DNA from: Streptomyces termitum
Lineage (GTDB): Bacteria > Actinomycetota > Actinomycetes > Streptomycetales > Streptomycetaceae
Length of the DNA: 64,000 bases
NCBI RefSeq assembly: GCF_014650175.1
Contig: NZ_BMUL01000004.1
Coordinates: 1 to 64,000 of the forward strand
Reading direction: 5' to 3'
Shown: piece after piece, positions 9,484 to 18,881 of the stretch
Layout of the letters: every line of letters begins with the position of its first letter
Numbering within the stretch: the first letter of the stretch is position 1
Position numbers and translations under genes: made by a program
Notes under the pieces: model-generated
Database searches by the model: none
What the model was told of the DNA's origin: nothing
The model's input: only the letters and a program-made list of their open reading frames with translations

Positions 9484-10224
9484 TCAGGCCGCGTACCCGC
9501 CGTCCACCGACAGTTCGGCGCCCGTCACGTACCGGCCCTCCGGTCCCGCCAGGTAGGCGACCGCCGCCGCCACCTCGTCCGGGGTGCCGAAGCGGCCCAG
9601 CGCCGTCAGCGCCGCCTGGCCCGCCGCGTGCGGCCCGTCCGCCGGGTTGAGGTCGGTGTCGACCGGGCCCGGGTGGACGACGTTCGCCGTGATCCCGCGC
9701 CCGCCCAGCTCCCGGGCCAGCGCCCGGTTCAGCCCGGTCAGCGCCGACTTGCTCATCGCGTAGAGCGTGCCGCCGGGGCTCGCCGCCCGCAGCGTCACGC
9801 AGCTGCCGACGGTGATGATCCGGCCGCCGTCCGGGAGCCGCTCCGCCGCCGCCCGCGCGGCGAGGAAGACCCCCCGGACGTTGACCGCGAGGACCCGGTC
9901 CACGTCGGCGAGGGTGAGGGCGGCCAGCGGGCCGAGCACCCCGATCCCCGCGTTGTTGACGAGGACGTCGAGCCGCCCCAGGTCGTCGGCCGCGCGGTGC
10001 ACCGCGCCCGCCGCGTCCCCGGCGTCGGCCGCGTCGGCGCGCAGCGGCAGGGCCCGCCGGCCGAGCGCCTCCACCCGGGCCGTCACCTCCTTCGCCGCCG
10101 CCTCGTCCCGGACGTAGGTGAAGGCCACGTCCGCGCCCTCCGCCGCGAGCCGGACCGCCGTCGCCGCGCCGATGCCCCGGCTCCCGCCGGTGACCAGTGC
10201 CGTCTTCCCGTTCATCGTGGACAT
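9484..10224 (-). CDS. Short-chain dehydrogenase/reductase
   Basis: 246 residues. Classical SDR: cofactor loop TGGSRGIGA (residues 10-18), the NNAGIGVLG motif, and catalytic Tyr-Lys in LYAMSK preceded by a serine in VGSC. The C-terminus has the VTGAELSVDGGY signature common to 3-oxoacyl-ACP reductase-like SDRs. It is probably an NADP(H)-dependent oxidoreductase; substrate unknown. Start at 10224 is chosen because GGGAAGAGG precedes it at good spacing; in-frame codons upstream lack this. It is divergent from the DHFR-like gene with 180 bases between. Confidence 0.88.
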   Translation of the reverse strand: MSTMNGKTALVTGGSRGIGAATAVRLAAEGADVAFTYVRDEAAAKEVTARVEALGRRALPLRADAADAGDAAGAVHRAADDLGRLDVLVNNAGIGVLGPLAALTLADVDRVLAVNVRGVFLAARAAAERLPDGGRIITVGSCVTLRAASPGGTLYAMSKSALTGLNRALARELGGRGITANVVHPGPVDTDLNPADGPHAAGQAALTALGRFGTPDEVAAAVAYLAGPEGRYVTGAELSVDGGYAA

Positions 10225-10404
10225 CGCTGCCTCTTCCCTCGGTTCCGCTTCCCACAACTGGTTGCGAATTCAAGGAAATACGGCGGCGGGCGCCCCCGCT
10301 GGCGGCTATCGGACGGCGAGATCGCCGCCGCACCGATGAATTCCGCCGCCGGGCCCGGTCAGCACAGGTGAAGCACGACGGACCGGACCCCGAAAGGCAG
10401 CACC

Positions 10405-11016
10405 ATGGCCACCCTGAGCCTCACCCAGTTCCTCACCCTCGACGGCGTCCACCAGGCCCCCGGCGGCCCCGAGGAGGACGCCTCCGGGGGCTTCCCGCAC
10501 GGCGGCTGGTCGGTGCCGTACGGCGACGAGGACTTCGGCCGCTTCATGGACGGCGTCTTCACCCGCCCCACCGCCTTCCTCCTCGGCCGCCGCACCTACG
10601 AGATCTTCGCCTCCTACTGGCCGCTGCGGACCGACGCCGACGACCCCGTCGCGAGCAAGCTCAACGCCCTGCCCAAGTACGTCGCCACCACCACCCTCGA
10701 CTCCGCCGACTGGGCCGGCACCACCCTGCTGCGCGGCGACGTCCCCACCGAGGTCGCCGCGCTCAAGGAGCGGCTCGACGGCGAGATCCAGGTCCACGGC
10801 AGCGGCGGCCTCGCCCACACCCTCCTCGACCACGACCTCGTCGACACCCTCCACCTGCTGGTCTTCCCCGTCGTCCTCGGCACCGGCCGCCGCCTCTTCC
10901 CCGAGGGCTCCCGCCCGGCCGCCTTCCGGCTCGTGGAGGCGGGCACCACCGCCGCCGGAGTCGCCCTCCACACCTACGCGCGCGCGGGCCGCCCCACGTA
11001 CGGCAGTTACGCCTGA
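10405..11016 (+). CDS. Dihydrofolate reductase-like (RibD C-terminal domain) protein
   Basis: 203 residues. It opens with LSLTQFLTLDGVHQAPGGP and has FLLGRRTYEIF, VHGSGGLAHTLL and VDTLHLLVFPVVLGTGRRLF. These are hallmarks of the DHFR/RibD-C superfamily of small NADPH-dependent reductases that are common in Streptomyces and mostly uncharacterised. ATG is preceded by GAAAGGCAG. It is unlikely to be the main folate reductase. Substrate unknown. Confidence 0.85.
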   Translation: MATLSLTQFLTLDGVHQAPGGPEEDASGGFPHGGWSVPYGDEDFGRFMDGVFTRPTAFLLGRRTYEIFASYWPLRTDADDPVASKLNALPKYVATTTLDSADWAGTTLLRGDVPTEVAALKERLDGEIQVHGSGGLAHTLLDHDLVDTLHLLVFPVVLGTGRRLFPEGSRPAAFRLVEAGTTAAGVALHTYARAGRPTYGSYA

Positions 11017-11142
11017 ACCGGAGCGCCCGCCACCCCGTGAAACGGCCGTGACCCAAGGGGCGCCCGCCGGGTACCGTGAGCGCTCCCCGTGCGAGCCGCC
11101 GACGTCTCCACCCCGTCCGCAGAGCTGGAGACCCGGACCGAG

Positions 11143-12075
11143 ATGGCCGCTTCCCCGTCGTTCGCCGCACCCGTCCCCCTCGGCGCCCCGCGCCGCGCCT
11201 GGCTCACCGACCTGCCGCTGCTGCTGGTCGCCGTTTTCTGGGGCGGCAGCTACCTCGCCGCCAAGGGCATCACCACCGGCCACACCGTCGTCGCGGTCCT
11301 CGTGCTGCGCTTCGCGCTGGTGGTGCCCGTCCTGGTCGCCGCCGGGCTGCGCGGGCTGCGCGCGCTGACCGGCGCCCAGTGGCGCGGCGCCGCCGTCCTC
11401 GGCGCGATCCTCGCCGGGATCTTCCTCCTGGAGACGTACGGCGTCGTCCACACCTCCGCCACCAACGCGGGCCTGATCATCAGCCTCACCATGATCTTCA
11501 CCCCGCTCGCGGAGGCCGCCGTCACCCGCACGCGCCTCGCGCCCGGCTTCCTCGGCGCCGCCGGGCTCTCCGTCACCGGCGTCGTCCTGCTCACCCAGGG
11601 CGCGGGCTTCACCACCCCCTCCCTCGGCGACCTGCTGATCCTGCTCGCCGCCCTGGGCCGTACCGCCCACGTCCTGGCGATGGCCCGGATCAAGGCCGTC
11701 CGGTCGGCCGACTCGCTCTCCCTCACCACGGTCCAGCTCGGCACCGCCGTCCTCGTCTTCGCCGTCCTCGCCGCCACGGGCGACGGCGCGAGCCCCTGGT
11801 CGGCCGCGCTCGGCTTCGGCCCCCGGGAGTGGGCGGGCCTGGTCTTCCTCTCCGTCTTCTGCACGCTCTTCGCGTTCTTCGTGCAGATGTGGGCGGTACG
11901 CCGCACCTCCCCGTCCCGGGTCAGCCTGCTGCTCGGCACGGAACCGCTCTGGGCCGCCGTCGCGGGCATCGCCCTGGCCGGCGACCGCCCCGGTCCGCTC
12001 GGCCTCGCGGGCGCGCTCCTGGTCCTCGGCGGCACCGCCTGGGGCCGCCGCACCGCCGACACGGACGGCCGATAG
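11143..12075 (+). CDS. EamA/DMT-family exporter
   Basis: 310 residues with about ten hydrophobic segments in two EamA repeats. The first begins DLPLLLVAVFWGGSYLAAKG; the second ends RTSPSRVSLLLGTEPLWAA, the typical pattern for drug/metabolite transporters exporting amino acids or small metabolites. The ATG at 11143 is preferred to the GTG at 11089 because the N-terminus then fits the family and a GGAG lies upstream. A strong terminator follows immediately. Substrate unknown. Confidence 0.85.
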   Translation: MAASPSFAAPVPLGAPRRAWLTDLPLLLVAVFWGGSYLAAKGITTGHTVVAVLVLRFALVVPVLVAAGLRGLRALTGAQWRGAAVLGAILAGIFLLETYGVVHTSATNAGLIISLTMIFTPLAEAAVTRTRLAPGFLGAAGLSVTGVVLLTQGAGFTTPSLGDLLILLAALGRTAHVLAMARIKAVRSADSLSLTTVQLGTAVLVFAVLAATGDGASPWSAALGFGPREWAGLVFLSVFCTLFAFFVQMWAVRRTSPSRVSLLLGTEPLWAAVAGIALAGDRPGPLGLAGALLVLGGTAWGRRTADTDGR

Positions 12076-12076
12076 G

Positions 12077-12110
12077 CCCCCGCGCCCCCTACCAGGAGGG
12101 GGCGCGGGGG
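12077..12110. terminator. Bidirectional terminator
   Basis: A perfect 14-bp stem (12077-12090 with 12097-12110) around a 6-base loop starts one base after the DMT gene stop and lies 6 bases before the end of the converging 72-residue membrane protein gene. Confidence 0.85.
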
Positions 12111-12116
12111 CACGGG

Positions 12117-12335
12117 TCACTTCTCCACCCGGTCCGAGGCGATCATCACGGCCACGCCGAGGACGGCGATCACGATGTTCACGAAGACCTCCCGGCCCGC
12201 CATGAACCCCACGTTCTCGGTCAGGAACCGCGTCACCCCCATGAACGAGAACCAGCCGTCGGTCAGCTCGCGGATCACCCCGCACACCCCGAACACGGCG
12301 AGCAGGAAACCGGACACCTCAAGGAATTTCTTCAT
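12117..12335 (-). CDS. Small membrane protein, unknown function
   Basis: 72 residues with two predicted membrane helices, near residues 6-22 (VSGFLLAVFGVCGVIRE) and residues 50-66 (VFVNIVIAVLGVAVMIA), and charged ends. No family recognised. It reads away from the two-component system gene at 12480, and both diverge from a 144-base region containing a long inverted repeat, so co-regulation with that system is plausible. No clear ribosome binding site precedes ATG. Confidence 0.65.
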   Translation of the reverse strand: MKKFLEVSGFLLAVFGVCGVIRELTDGWFSFMGVTRFLTENVGFMAGREVFVNIVIAVLGVAVMIASDRVEK

Positions 12336-12385
12336 GGGACGATCTTGGACGCGACCTCCGGTCGGCCGCGTCCGCCTCCGGTCCA

Positions 12386-12434
12386 CCCGCCCGCTACCCA
12401 AGTAGCGATCTCCGCGACTTAAGTAGCGGGCGGG
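12386..12434. promoter_or_regulatory. Long inverted repeat upstream of the NarL-type two-component system
   Basis: CCCGCCCGCTAC (12386-12397) is a perfect inverted match of GTAGCGGGCGGG (12423-12434), 25 bases apart. Inside lies a second, overlapping pattern: CTACCCAAGTAG (12394-12405) and ACTTAAGT (12417-12424). It sits 34 bases before the TACATT -10 element of the kinase gene. It is a likely operator for the LuxR-type response regulator encoded downstream; that is inference from form and place. Confidence 0.6.
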
Positions 12435-12479
12435 CGCTCCGGGCCGGTGGGCAGGGGTCCGGCTGCGTACATTGCGACC

Positions 12480-13691
12480 ATGACGCGTACGGTCCGGCAC
12501 CGCTGGCTGCTCCCCTCCCACCTGGTCGAACCGGACGGTGCCGGGGCCGGCCGGCCGCGCCGCACCGTCCGCGACTGGACCGTCGACGTCCTGATCTTCC
12601 TGCTGGCCGCCGGCTTCGGACTCCTCGCCGTCGACGCCAGCGCCCGCTACGACGGCGAGGCCCTGGTCCTCACCGACCAGATCGTCGGCGCGCTCGCCTG
12701 CTGCGCGCTCTGGCTGCGCCGCCGCGCCCCCGTCGCCGTCGCCGCCGTCCTCGCGGTCACCGGCGCCCTCGTCCCGGCCGCCGCCGGAGCCATGCTCGCC
12801 GCCCTGTTCAGCGTCGCCGTCCGGCGGCCCTTCCGGGACATCGCCTGGATCCTCGCCCTCGCCCTCGCCGGGGCCGTCGGCACCGTCTTCGTCCGCCCCG
12901 ACCCCGAGACCGGCGCCGTCCTCGGCATCACCCTCGGCTGCGTCCTCACCCTCCTCGCCGCCGCCTGGGGCATGCTCGTACGGGCCCGCCGCCAGCTCGT
13001 CGAGGCGCTGCGCGAACGCGCCGAACGCGCCGAGGCCGAGGCCGAACTGCGCGCCGCCCAGGCCCAGCGGCTCGCCCGCGAGGCCATCGCCCGCGAGATG
13101 CACGACGTCCTCGCCCACCGGCTCACCCTGCTCAGCGTCCACGCCGGCGCCCTGGAGTTCCGCCCCGACGCCCCGCCCGCGCAGATCGCCCGCGCCGCCG
13201 GTGTCATCCGGGACAGCGCCCACGAGGCCCTCCAGGACCTCCGCGAGATCATCGGCGTCCTGCGCGCCCCCGGCGACGAGGGCGGCGGGGACCGGCCGCA
13301 GCCCACCCTCGCCACCCTCGGCGCCCTCGTCGACGAGTCCCGCGCGGCCGGCATGCGGGTCCGGCTCGACTCCACCCTCGACGACCCCGGCGCGGTTCCC
13401 GCCGCCACCGGCCGCACCGTCTACCGCATCGCCCAGGAAGCCCTGACCAACGCCCGCAAGCACGCCCCCGGCACCGAGGTGACCGTCCTCCTGCGCGGCC
13501 GGCCCGGCGACGGCCTCACCGTCGAGGTCCGCAACCCGGCCCCCGACGGGGAGGTGCCGCACGTCCCCGGCTCCGGCCAGGGCCTCATCGGCCTCTCCGA
13601 GCGCGCCGCCCTCGCCGGCGGCCGCCTCGACCACGGGACCGCCCCCGGTGGCGGGTTCGCCGTCACCGCCTGGCTACCGTGGCCCCCATGA
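12480..13691 (+). CDS. NarL-type sensor histidine kinase
   Basis: 403 residues. About four to five membrane helices occupy residues 35-165, then a coiled segment rich in Ala-Glu-Arg, the HisKA_3 phospho-acceptor box AREMHDVLAHRLTLL (histidine near residue 208), and a C-terminal HATPase with NARKHAPGTEV and GQGLIGLSERAAL. Its stop overlaps the regulator's ATG by four bases (ATGA). A TACATT hexamer lies 6 bases before the ATG, so the mRNA is probably leaderless. The sensed signal is unknown; there is no large extracellular domain, so membrane-borne stress is a possibility. Confidence 0.92.
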   Translation: MTRTVRHRWLLPSHLVEPDGAGAGRPRRTVRDWTVDVLIFLLAAGFGLLAVDASARYDGEALVLTDQIVGALACCALWLRRRAPVAVAAVLAVTGALVPAAAGAMLAALFSVAVRRPFRDIAWILALALAGAVGTVFVRPDPETGAVLGITLGCVLTLLAAAWGMLVRARRQLVEALRERAERAEAEAELRAAQAQRLAREAIAREMHDVLAHRLTLLSVHAGALEFRPDAPPAQIARAAGVIRDSAHEALQDLREIIGVLRAPGDEGGGDRPQPTLATLGALVDESRAAGMRVRLDSTLDDPGAVPAATGRTVYRIAQEALTNARKHAPGTEVTVLLRGRPGDGLTVEVRNPAPDGEVPHVPGSGQGLIGLSERAALAGGRLDHGTAPGGGFAVTAWLPWPP

Positions 13692-14374
13692 CGATCCGGC
13701 TGCTCGTCGTCGACGACGACCCCCTGGTCCGCGCGGGCCTCTCCCTGATGCTCGGCGGCTCCGACTCCCTGGAGATCGTCGGGGAGGGCACCGACGGCAG
13801 CGAGGTCCCCGGCCTCGTCGACCGGCTCGTCCCCGACGTCGTCCTCATGGACATCCGGATGCCGCGCGTCGACGGCCTCACCGCCACCGAGCGGCTGCGG
13901 GCCCGGCCCGGCGCCCCCGAGGTCATCGTCCTCACCACCTTCCACGCCGACGAGCAGGTGCTGCGCGCCCTGCGGGCCGGCGCCGCCGGCTTCGTCCTCA
14001 AGGACACCCCGCCCGCCGAGATCTTCGCCGCCGTCCACCGGGTCGCCGCCGGGGACCCGGTGCTCTCCCCGGCCGTCACCCGCCAGCTGATGCGCCACGT
14101 CACCGACCGGCCCGAGACCCCGCCCCGGCGGCCCGCCGCCGCCGAACGGCTCGCCGGACTCTCCGCGCGCGAACGGGAGATGGCGCTCGCCGTCGGCCAG
14201 GGCGCCTCCAACGCCGAGATCGCCACCCGGCTCTACATGAGCGTCCCCACCGTCAAGACCCACGTCTCCCGGCTGCTCGCCCGCCTCGGCCTCAACAACC
14301 GGGTCCAGATCGCCCTCCTCGTCCACGACGCCGGTCTCCTCGACGAGACCCCCGACGGCGCTACCGGCGAGTAG
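13688..14374 (+). CDS. LuxR/NarL-type response regulator
   Basis: 228 residues. The receiver domain has LLVVDDDPLVRAGL (acidic pair), phospho-acceptor aspartate in VVLMDIRMPRVDG and lysine in VLKDTPP. The C-terminal HTH is LSAREREMALAVGQGASNAE followed by VPTVKTHVSRLLARLGL. Translationally coupled to the kinase. Its TAG stop doubles as the start of the TAGGGT -10 element of the following thioesterase gene. Targets probably include its own promoter (inverted repeat at 12386-12434). Confidence 0.93.
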   Translation: MTIRLLVVDDDPLVRAGLSLMLGGSDSLEIVGEGTDGSEVPGLVDRLVPDVVLMDIRMPRVDGLTATERLRARPGAPEVIVLTTFHADEQVLRALRAGAAGFVLKDTPPAEIFAAVHRVAAGDPVLSPAVTRQLMRHVTDRPETPPRRPAAAERLAGLSAREREMALAVGQGASNAEIATRLYMSVPTVKTHVSRLLARLGLNNRVQIALLVHDAGLLDETPDGATGE

Positions 14375-14384
14375 GGTGACGCGG

Positions 14385-14819
14385 ATGACCGACACCGACG
14401 CAGCCCCCGCCGCCGACCCCCTCGCCCTCGCGCGCGGCATCCTGCGGGCCCAGCCCTTCAGCCGCCTCGTCGGCGCCGACGTCACCGCCTTCGGCGACGG
14501 CGGCGCCACCCTGGAACTCCCGATCCGCGAGGACCTGCGCCAGCAGAACGGCTTCGTGCACGGCGGAGTCCTCTCCTACGCCGCCGACAACGCCCTCACC
14601 TTCGCCGCCGGCACCGTCCTGGGCCCCTCGGTCCTCACCGCCGGCTACTCCATCGACTACGCCCGCCCCGCCACCGGCGTCCTCCTGCGCGCCCGCGCCG
14701 AGGTCCTGCACGCCGGCCGCCGCCAGGCCGTGGTCCACTGCCGGCTGCTCACCGTCGACGAGCACGGCACCGAGACCCTCTGCGCCCTCGCCCAGGGCAC
14801 CGTCCGCGCGGTCGGCTAG
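14385..14819 (+). CDS. PaaI-type hotdog thioesterase
   Basis: 144 residues. Hotdog fold with NGFVHGGVLSYAADNALTFAA (helix and catalytic region) and ARAEVLHAGRRQAVVHCRL. PaaI-like proteins hydrolyse acyl-CoA thioesters, often aromatic ones. ATG at 14385 is favoured over GTG at 14376: TAGGGT ends 7 bases before it, giving a leaderless start. Its 3' end overlaps the convergent dehydrogenase gene by 4 bases. Confidence 0.85.
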   Translation: MTDTDAAPAADPLALARGILRAQPFSRLVGADVTAFGDGGATLELPIREDLRQQNGFVHGGVLSYAADNALTFAAGTVLGPSVLTAGYSIDYARPATGVLLRARAEVLHAGRRQAVVHCRLLTVDEHGTETLCALAQGTVRAVG

Positions 14820-15847
14820 ACCTCGGGGGAAGGCCCTCCGCCAAGCCCCCGGGGCACGCCCTCCACCCGCACCGGCCGTCCCTCCCGCCGGGAGCGCTCG
14901 CACGCCTCCGCGATCCGCAGGGCCGCCAGCGCCTCCCGGCCGTCGCACGGATTGGGGCCCTCGCCCCGCGCCAGCCGTACGAAGGCGTCCAGCTCCGCCT
15001 CGTACGCGGGCGCGAACCGCTCCAGGAAACCCGGCCACGGCTTCACCGGAGCGCCCGGCCCGTGCGGCTCCACCGAGGTCAGCGGGGTCCGCTCGTCCAG
15101 GCCCACCGCGATCTGCGCCCGCTCGCCCGCCAGCTCCATCCGCACGTCGTACCCCGCGCCGTTGCACCGGGTCGCCGTCGCCGTCACCAGCGCCCCGTCG
15201 TCCAGGACCAGCAGCGCCGCCGCCGTGTCCACGTCCCCCGCCTCCCGGAACACCGCCGGGCCCGCGTCCGCGCCGCGCGCGTACACCTCCACCACCTCCC
15301 GGCCGGTCACCCAGCGCACCACGTCCGCGTCGTGCACCAGACAGTCCCGGAACAGCCCGCCGGACAGCGGCAGGTAGGCGGCGGGCGGCGGCTCCGGGTC
15401 CGAGGTCACCGTCCGCACCGTGTGCAGCCGCCCGAGCCGCCCCGACCGGACCGCCTCCCGCGCCGCCGCGTACCCCGCGTCGAACCGCCGCATGAAACCC
15501 AGCTGGAGCTCGGTGCCCGCCTCCTCGACCGCCGCCAGCGCCGCCAGCGTCCCCGGCACGTCCAGCGCGATCGGCTTCTCGCAGAAGGCCGGCAGCCCGG
15601 CCCGCGCCGCCCGCGCGATCAGCTCCGCGTGCGCCGCCGTCGCCGAGGCGATCACCACCGCGTCCGGACCGGCCGCCAGCACCGCCGCCGCGTCCGCCAC
15701 CGCCTCCGCGCCCACCGACCCCGCCACCGCGGCCGCCCGCGCCGGATCGGCGTCGGCCACCACCAGCGAGCCGACCCGCGGATGCCGGGCGAGGACGCCC
15801 GCGTGGAAACTCCCGATCCGGCCCGTACCGATGAGTCCGATGCGCAT
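14816..15847 (-). CDS. Gfo/Idh/MocA-family oxidoreductase (inositol dehydrogenase-like)
   Basis: 343 residues. N-terminal Rossmann motif GLIGTGRIGSFHA, the family's EKPIALD motif (about residues 94-100), and in the C-terminal domain GGLFRDCLVHDADVVRWV with a His-Asp pair in the expected catalytic area. These enzymes oxidise polyols or sugars with NAD(P); closest in style to myo-inositol 2-dehydrogenases. It diverges from the GntR regulator and sugar ABC importer, which suggests it starts breakdown of the imported sugar or polyol. Exact substrate not determinable here. Confidence 0.85.
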   Translation of the reverse strand: MRIGLIGTGRIGSFHAGVLARHPRVGSLVVADADPARAAAVAGSVGAEAVADAAAVLAAGPDAVVIASATAAHAELIARAARAGLPAFCEKPIALDVPGTLAALAAVEEAGTELQLGFMRRFDAGYAAAREAVRSGRLGRLHTVRTVTSDPEPPPAAYLPLSGGLFRDCLVHDADVVRWVTGREVVEVYARGADAGPAVFREAGDVDTAAALLVLDDGALVTATATRCNGAGYDVRMELAGERAQIAVGLDERTPLTSVEPHGPGAPVKPWPGFLERFAPAYEAELDAFVRLARGEGPNPCDGREALAALRIAEACERSRREGRPVRVEGVPRGLGGGPSPEV

Positions 15848-15876
15848 GGCCCCACCGTGGGCCGCCCGCCCAGCGG

Positions 15877-15896
15877 TGTCAAGGCATGTCAGGACA
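15877..15896. promoter_or_regulatory. Direct repeat, candidate GntR operator
   Basis: TGTCAAGGCA and TGTCAGGACA lie head to tail in the 101-base region between the dehydrogenase and the regulator. The second copy is also nearly palindromic (TGTC-AG-GACA). The position suits control of both divergent genes. Confidence 0.5.
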
Positions 15897-15948
15897 AGCG
15901 GACGCGACTCCTTCCCGGCGCCCCGGAGCGGGGCTACCCTGCCCTCTC

Positions 15949-16701
15949 GTGGCCCCGCCGTCCGGATCCCCCCTGCCGCCCCTCTCCGTGGACCGCGCCA
16001 GCCCGGTCCCGCTCCACTCCCAGCTGGCCCGGCAGCTGGAGCGGGCCGTCGCCGACGGGACGCTGCCGCCCGGCACCCTCCTCGGCAACGAGATCGACCT
16101 CGCCGGCCGCCTCGGCCTGTCCCGGCCCACCGTCCGCCAGGCCCTGCGGACCCTCGTCGACAAGGGGCTCCTCGTCCGCCGCCGGGGCGTCGGCACCCAG
16201 GTCGTGCACTCCCGGGTCCGCCGCCCGCTGGAGCTGAGCAGCCTCTACGACGACCTGGAGGCGGCCGGCCACCGCCCCGGCACCCGCCTCCTCGTCGACC
16301 GCCTCGAACCGGCCACCGGCCCGGTCGCCGCCGCCCTCGGCCTCCCCGAGGGCACCGAGGTCCACTACCTGGAACGGCTCCGCACCGCGCACGGCGCGCC
16401 CGTCGCCCGCCTCCGCAACCACCTGCCCGCCGGCCTCGTCGACACCGCCGGCCTGGAGTCCACCGGCCTCTACCGCCTGCTGCGCGCCGCCGGACCCGCC
16501 CTGCACACCGCCCGCCAGTCCATCGGCGCCCGCGCCGCCGCCCCCGAGGAGGCCGCGCTCCTGGACGAGGAGCCCGGCGCGCCGCTCCTCACCATGGAGC
16601 GCACCACCTTCGACACCACCGGCCGGGCCGTCGAGTTCGGCTCCCACCTCTACCGGGCCGGCCGCTACTCCTTCGAGTTCCAGTTGATGGTCCGTCCGTA
16701 G
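15949..16701 (+). CDS. GntR-family (HutC-type) regulator
   Basis: 250 residues from GTG 15949. Winged helix with LLGNEIDLAGRLGLSRPTVRQALRTL followed by a wing motif VRRRGVGTQV, then a UTRA ligand domain (LYDDLEAAGHRPGT..., RTTFDTTGRAVEFGSHLYRAGRYSF). HutC-type regulators sense sugars or amino-acid derivatives. The GTG is chosen because TACCCT ends 8 bases upstream (leaderless) and the alternative ATG at 15886 falls in the candidate operator. It is followed at 96 bases by the sugar importer operon, which it probably controls. Confidence 0.85.
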   Translation: MAPPSGSPLPPLSVDRASPVPLHSQLARQLERAVADGTLPPGTLLGNEIDLAGRLGLSRPTVRQALRTLVDKGLLVRRRGVGTQVVHSRVRRPLELSSLYDDLEAAGHRPGTRLLVDRLEPATGPVAAALGLPEGTEVHYLERLRTAHGAPVARLRNHLPAGLVDTAGLESTGLYRLLRAAGPALHTARQSIGARAAAPEEAALLDEEPGAPLLTMERTTFDTTGRAVEFGSHLYRAGRYSFEFQLMVRP

Positions 16702-16797
16702 GGCCGGAGCCCGGGGACGGGCCCCCGGGCGAGCGCCGCGACCCGCATGACCGATACTGCAATGCACGCAGAAGGACATAAAGGAGGGCACGACCTC

Positions 16798-17829
16798 GTG
16801 ACCAGGCTTCGGACAGGGCTTCGGACAGGAGGGGGACGCGCCGCCGTCGGCGCCGTGCTCGCGCTCGCGCTCACCGGCGCGCTCGCCGGGTGCAGCAGCA
16901 CGGGCGGCAAGCGCGCGGAGGACGCCCGCAAGGCGGCCGCCGCCCAGGGCCGGTCGGCCGTGGACACCCCCCGCTGGACCGTCGCGATGGTGACCCATTC
17001 GGGCGACGGCGACACCTTCTGGGACATCGTCCAGAACGGTGCCGAGCAGGCCGCCGCCAAGGACAACATCAACTTCCTCTACGCCCACAGCGACGAGGCC
17101 CAGCAGCAGGCGCAGCTGATCGACTCGTACGTCGCCAAGGGCGTCGACGGGCTGATCGTCACCCTCGCCAAGCCCGACGCCATGAAGGCGTCCGTGGCGA
17201 AGGCCGTCAAGGCCGGCATCCCGGTGATCACCGTGAACTCGGGCGCCGAGCAGTCCAAGGCGTTCGGCGCGCTCACCCACATCGGGCAGGACGAGACCGT
17301 CGCCGGCCAGGCCGTCGGCGAGGAGCTCGACAGGCGGGGCAGGAAGAAGGCCCTCTGCGTCCTGCACGAGCAGGGCAACGTCGGCCACGAGCAGCGCTGC
17401 GCCGGCACCGAGGAGACCTTCGGCGGCGAACTCGTCAACCTCTACGTCGACGGCACCAACATGCCCGACGTGAAGGCGTCCATCGAGGCCAAGCTCCAGG
17501 CCGACAAGGGCATCGACTCCGTCGTCACCCTCGGCGCCCCCTTCGCCGACGCCGCCGTCCAGGCCGCGAAGAGCGCCGGCAGCACGGCCGAGATCGACAC
17601 CTTCGACCTCAACGCCAAGGTCGCCGCCGCCCTGGAGGCCGGCACCCTCGGCTTCGCCGTCGACCAGCAGCCCTACCTCCAGGGCTACGAGGCCGTCGAC
17701 CTGCTCTGGCTCTACCGCTACAACGCCGACGTCCTCGGCGGCGGCAAGCCCGTCCTCACCGGCCCGCAGATCATCACCAAGGACCAGGCCGGCGCCCTGA
17801 AGCGGTACACGGAGCGGGGGACCCGATGA
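16798..17829 (+). CDS. Sugar ABC transporter substrate-binding lipoprotein
   Basis: 343 residues from GTG 16798, set by a strong AAGGAGGG 9 bases upstream; the ATG at 16747 lacks one. An N-terminal signal ends in a lipobox (LTGALAGC), so it is a membrane-anchored lipoprotein. The periplasmic-binding-protein-1 fold of the ribose/xylose type is seen in [34 protein letters not shown] and [10 protein letters not shown]. It binds a sugar or polyol and delivers it to the permease. First gene of a three-gene importer with 4-base overlaps. Confidence 0.9.
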   Translation: MTRLRTGLRTGGGRAAVGAVLALALTGALAGCSSTGGKRAEDARKAAAAQGRSAVDTPRWTVAMVTHSGDGDTFWDIVQNGAEQAAAKDNINFLYAHSDEAQQQAQLIDSYVAKGVDGLIVTLAKPDAMKASVAKAVKAGIPVITVNSGAEQSKAFGALTHIGQDETVAGQAVGEELDRRGRKKALCVLHEQGNVGHEQRCAGTEETFGGELVNLYVDGTNMPDVKASIEAKLQADKGIDSVVTLGAPFADAAVQAAKSAGSTAEIDTFDLNAKVAAALEAGTLGFAVDQQPYLQGYEAVDLLWLYRYNADVLGGGKPVLTGPQIITKDQAGALKRYTERGTR

Positions 17830-18881
17830 GCACCACCGCCCCGCCACCGGACGGCCTCGACCACGTCGACGAACGGCTGCTGCGCACCAGCCCCCTGAAG
17901 AAGCTCCTCGCCCGCCCCGAGCTGGGCTCGGTCGTCGGCGCGATCGCCGTCTTCGTCTTCTTCTCGCTCGTCGCCGACAGCTTCCTGCGCCCCTCCAGCC
18001 TCGGCACCGTCCTGTACGCCGCCTCGGTCCTCGGCATCATGGCCGTCCCGGTGGCGCTGCTCATGATCGGCGGCGAGTTCGACCTCTCCGCCGGCGTCCT
18101 GGTGACCAGCTCCGCCCTGGTCTCCTCGATGTCCAGCTACCAGATGACCGCGAACGTGTGGGTCGGCGTCGGCGTCTCGCTCCTGGTCACCCTGGCCATC
18201 GGCGCCTTCAACGGCTTCATGCTCACCCGCACGAAGCTGCCCAGCTTCATCATCACGCTCGGCACCTTCCTCATGCTCACCGGCCTCAACCTGGGCCTCA
18301 CCAAACTCATCGCCGGCACCGTCTCCACCAAGTCGATCGCCGACATGGAGGGCTTCCCCTCCGCCCACGCCCTCTTCGCCTCCACCCTCACCGTCGGCGG
18401 CGTCGAGCTCAAGGTCACCATCCTGTGGTGGCTCGCCCTGGTCGCGGTCGCCACCTGGATCCTGCTCAGGACCCGCTTCGGCAACTGGATCTTCGCGGTC
18501 GGCGGCGGCGCCGACGCCGCCCGCGCGGTCGGCGTCCCCGTCCACCGCACCAAGATCGGCCTCTACATGGGCGTCGCGTTCTGCGCCTGGATCTCCGGCC
18601 AGCACCTGCTGCTCTCCTTCGACGTCGTCCAGTCCGGCGAAGGCGTCGGCAACGAGCTGATCTACATCATCGCGGCCGTCATCGGCGGCTGCCTGATCAC
18701 CGGCGGCTACGGCTCCGCCATCGGCTCCGCCGTCGGCGCCCTCATCTTCGGCATGACCAGCAAGGGCATCGTCTACGCCGAGTGGAACCCCGACTGGTTC
18801 AAGTTCTTCCTGGGCGCGATGCTGCTCCTCGCGACCCTCCTGAACGCCTGGATCCGCAAGCGCGTGGAGGCCACCAAGTGA
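17826..18881 (+). CDS. Sugar ABC transporter permease, RbsC-type
   Basis: 351 residues with about ten membrane helices. Typical BPD_transp_2 features: [10 protein letters not shown] in the first half and [22 protein letters not shown] near the C-terminus. It belongs to the CUT2 family of monosaccharide importers. ATG overlaps the upstream stop; the ATPase start overlaps its own stop. A homodimer usually forms the channel. Confidence 0.9.
   Translation: MSTTAPPPDGLDHVDERLLRTSPLKKLLARPELGSVVGAIAVFVFFSLVADSFLRPSSLGTVLYAASVLGIMAVPVALLMIGGEFDLSAGVLVTSSALVSSMSSYQMTANVWVGVGVSLLVTLAIGAFNGFMLTRTKLPSFIITLGTFLMLTGLNLGLTKLIAGTVSTKSIADMEGFPSAHALFASTLTVGGVELKVTILWWLALVAVATWILLRTRFGNWIFAVGGGADAARAVGVPVHRTKIGLYMGVAFCAWISGQHLLLSFDVVQSGEGVGNELIYIIAAVIGGCLITGGYGSAIGSAVGALIFGMTSKGIVYAEWNPDWFKFFLGAMLLLATLLNAWIRKRVEATK

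Noticed and set aside
15886-15948. ATG start adding 21 residues to the GntR regulator
   Set aside because: The ATG lies inside the TGTCA direct repeat, its AAGG is 1 base away, and the added residues are not family-like; GTG 15949 has a -10 at leaderless spacing.
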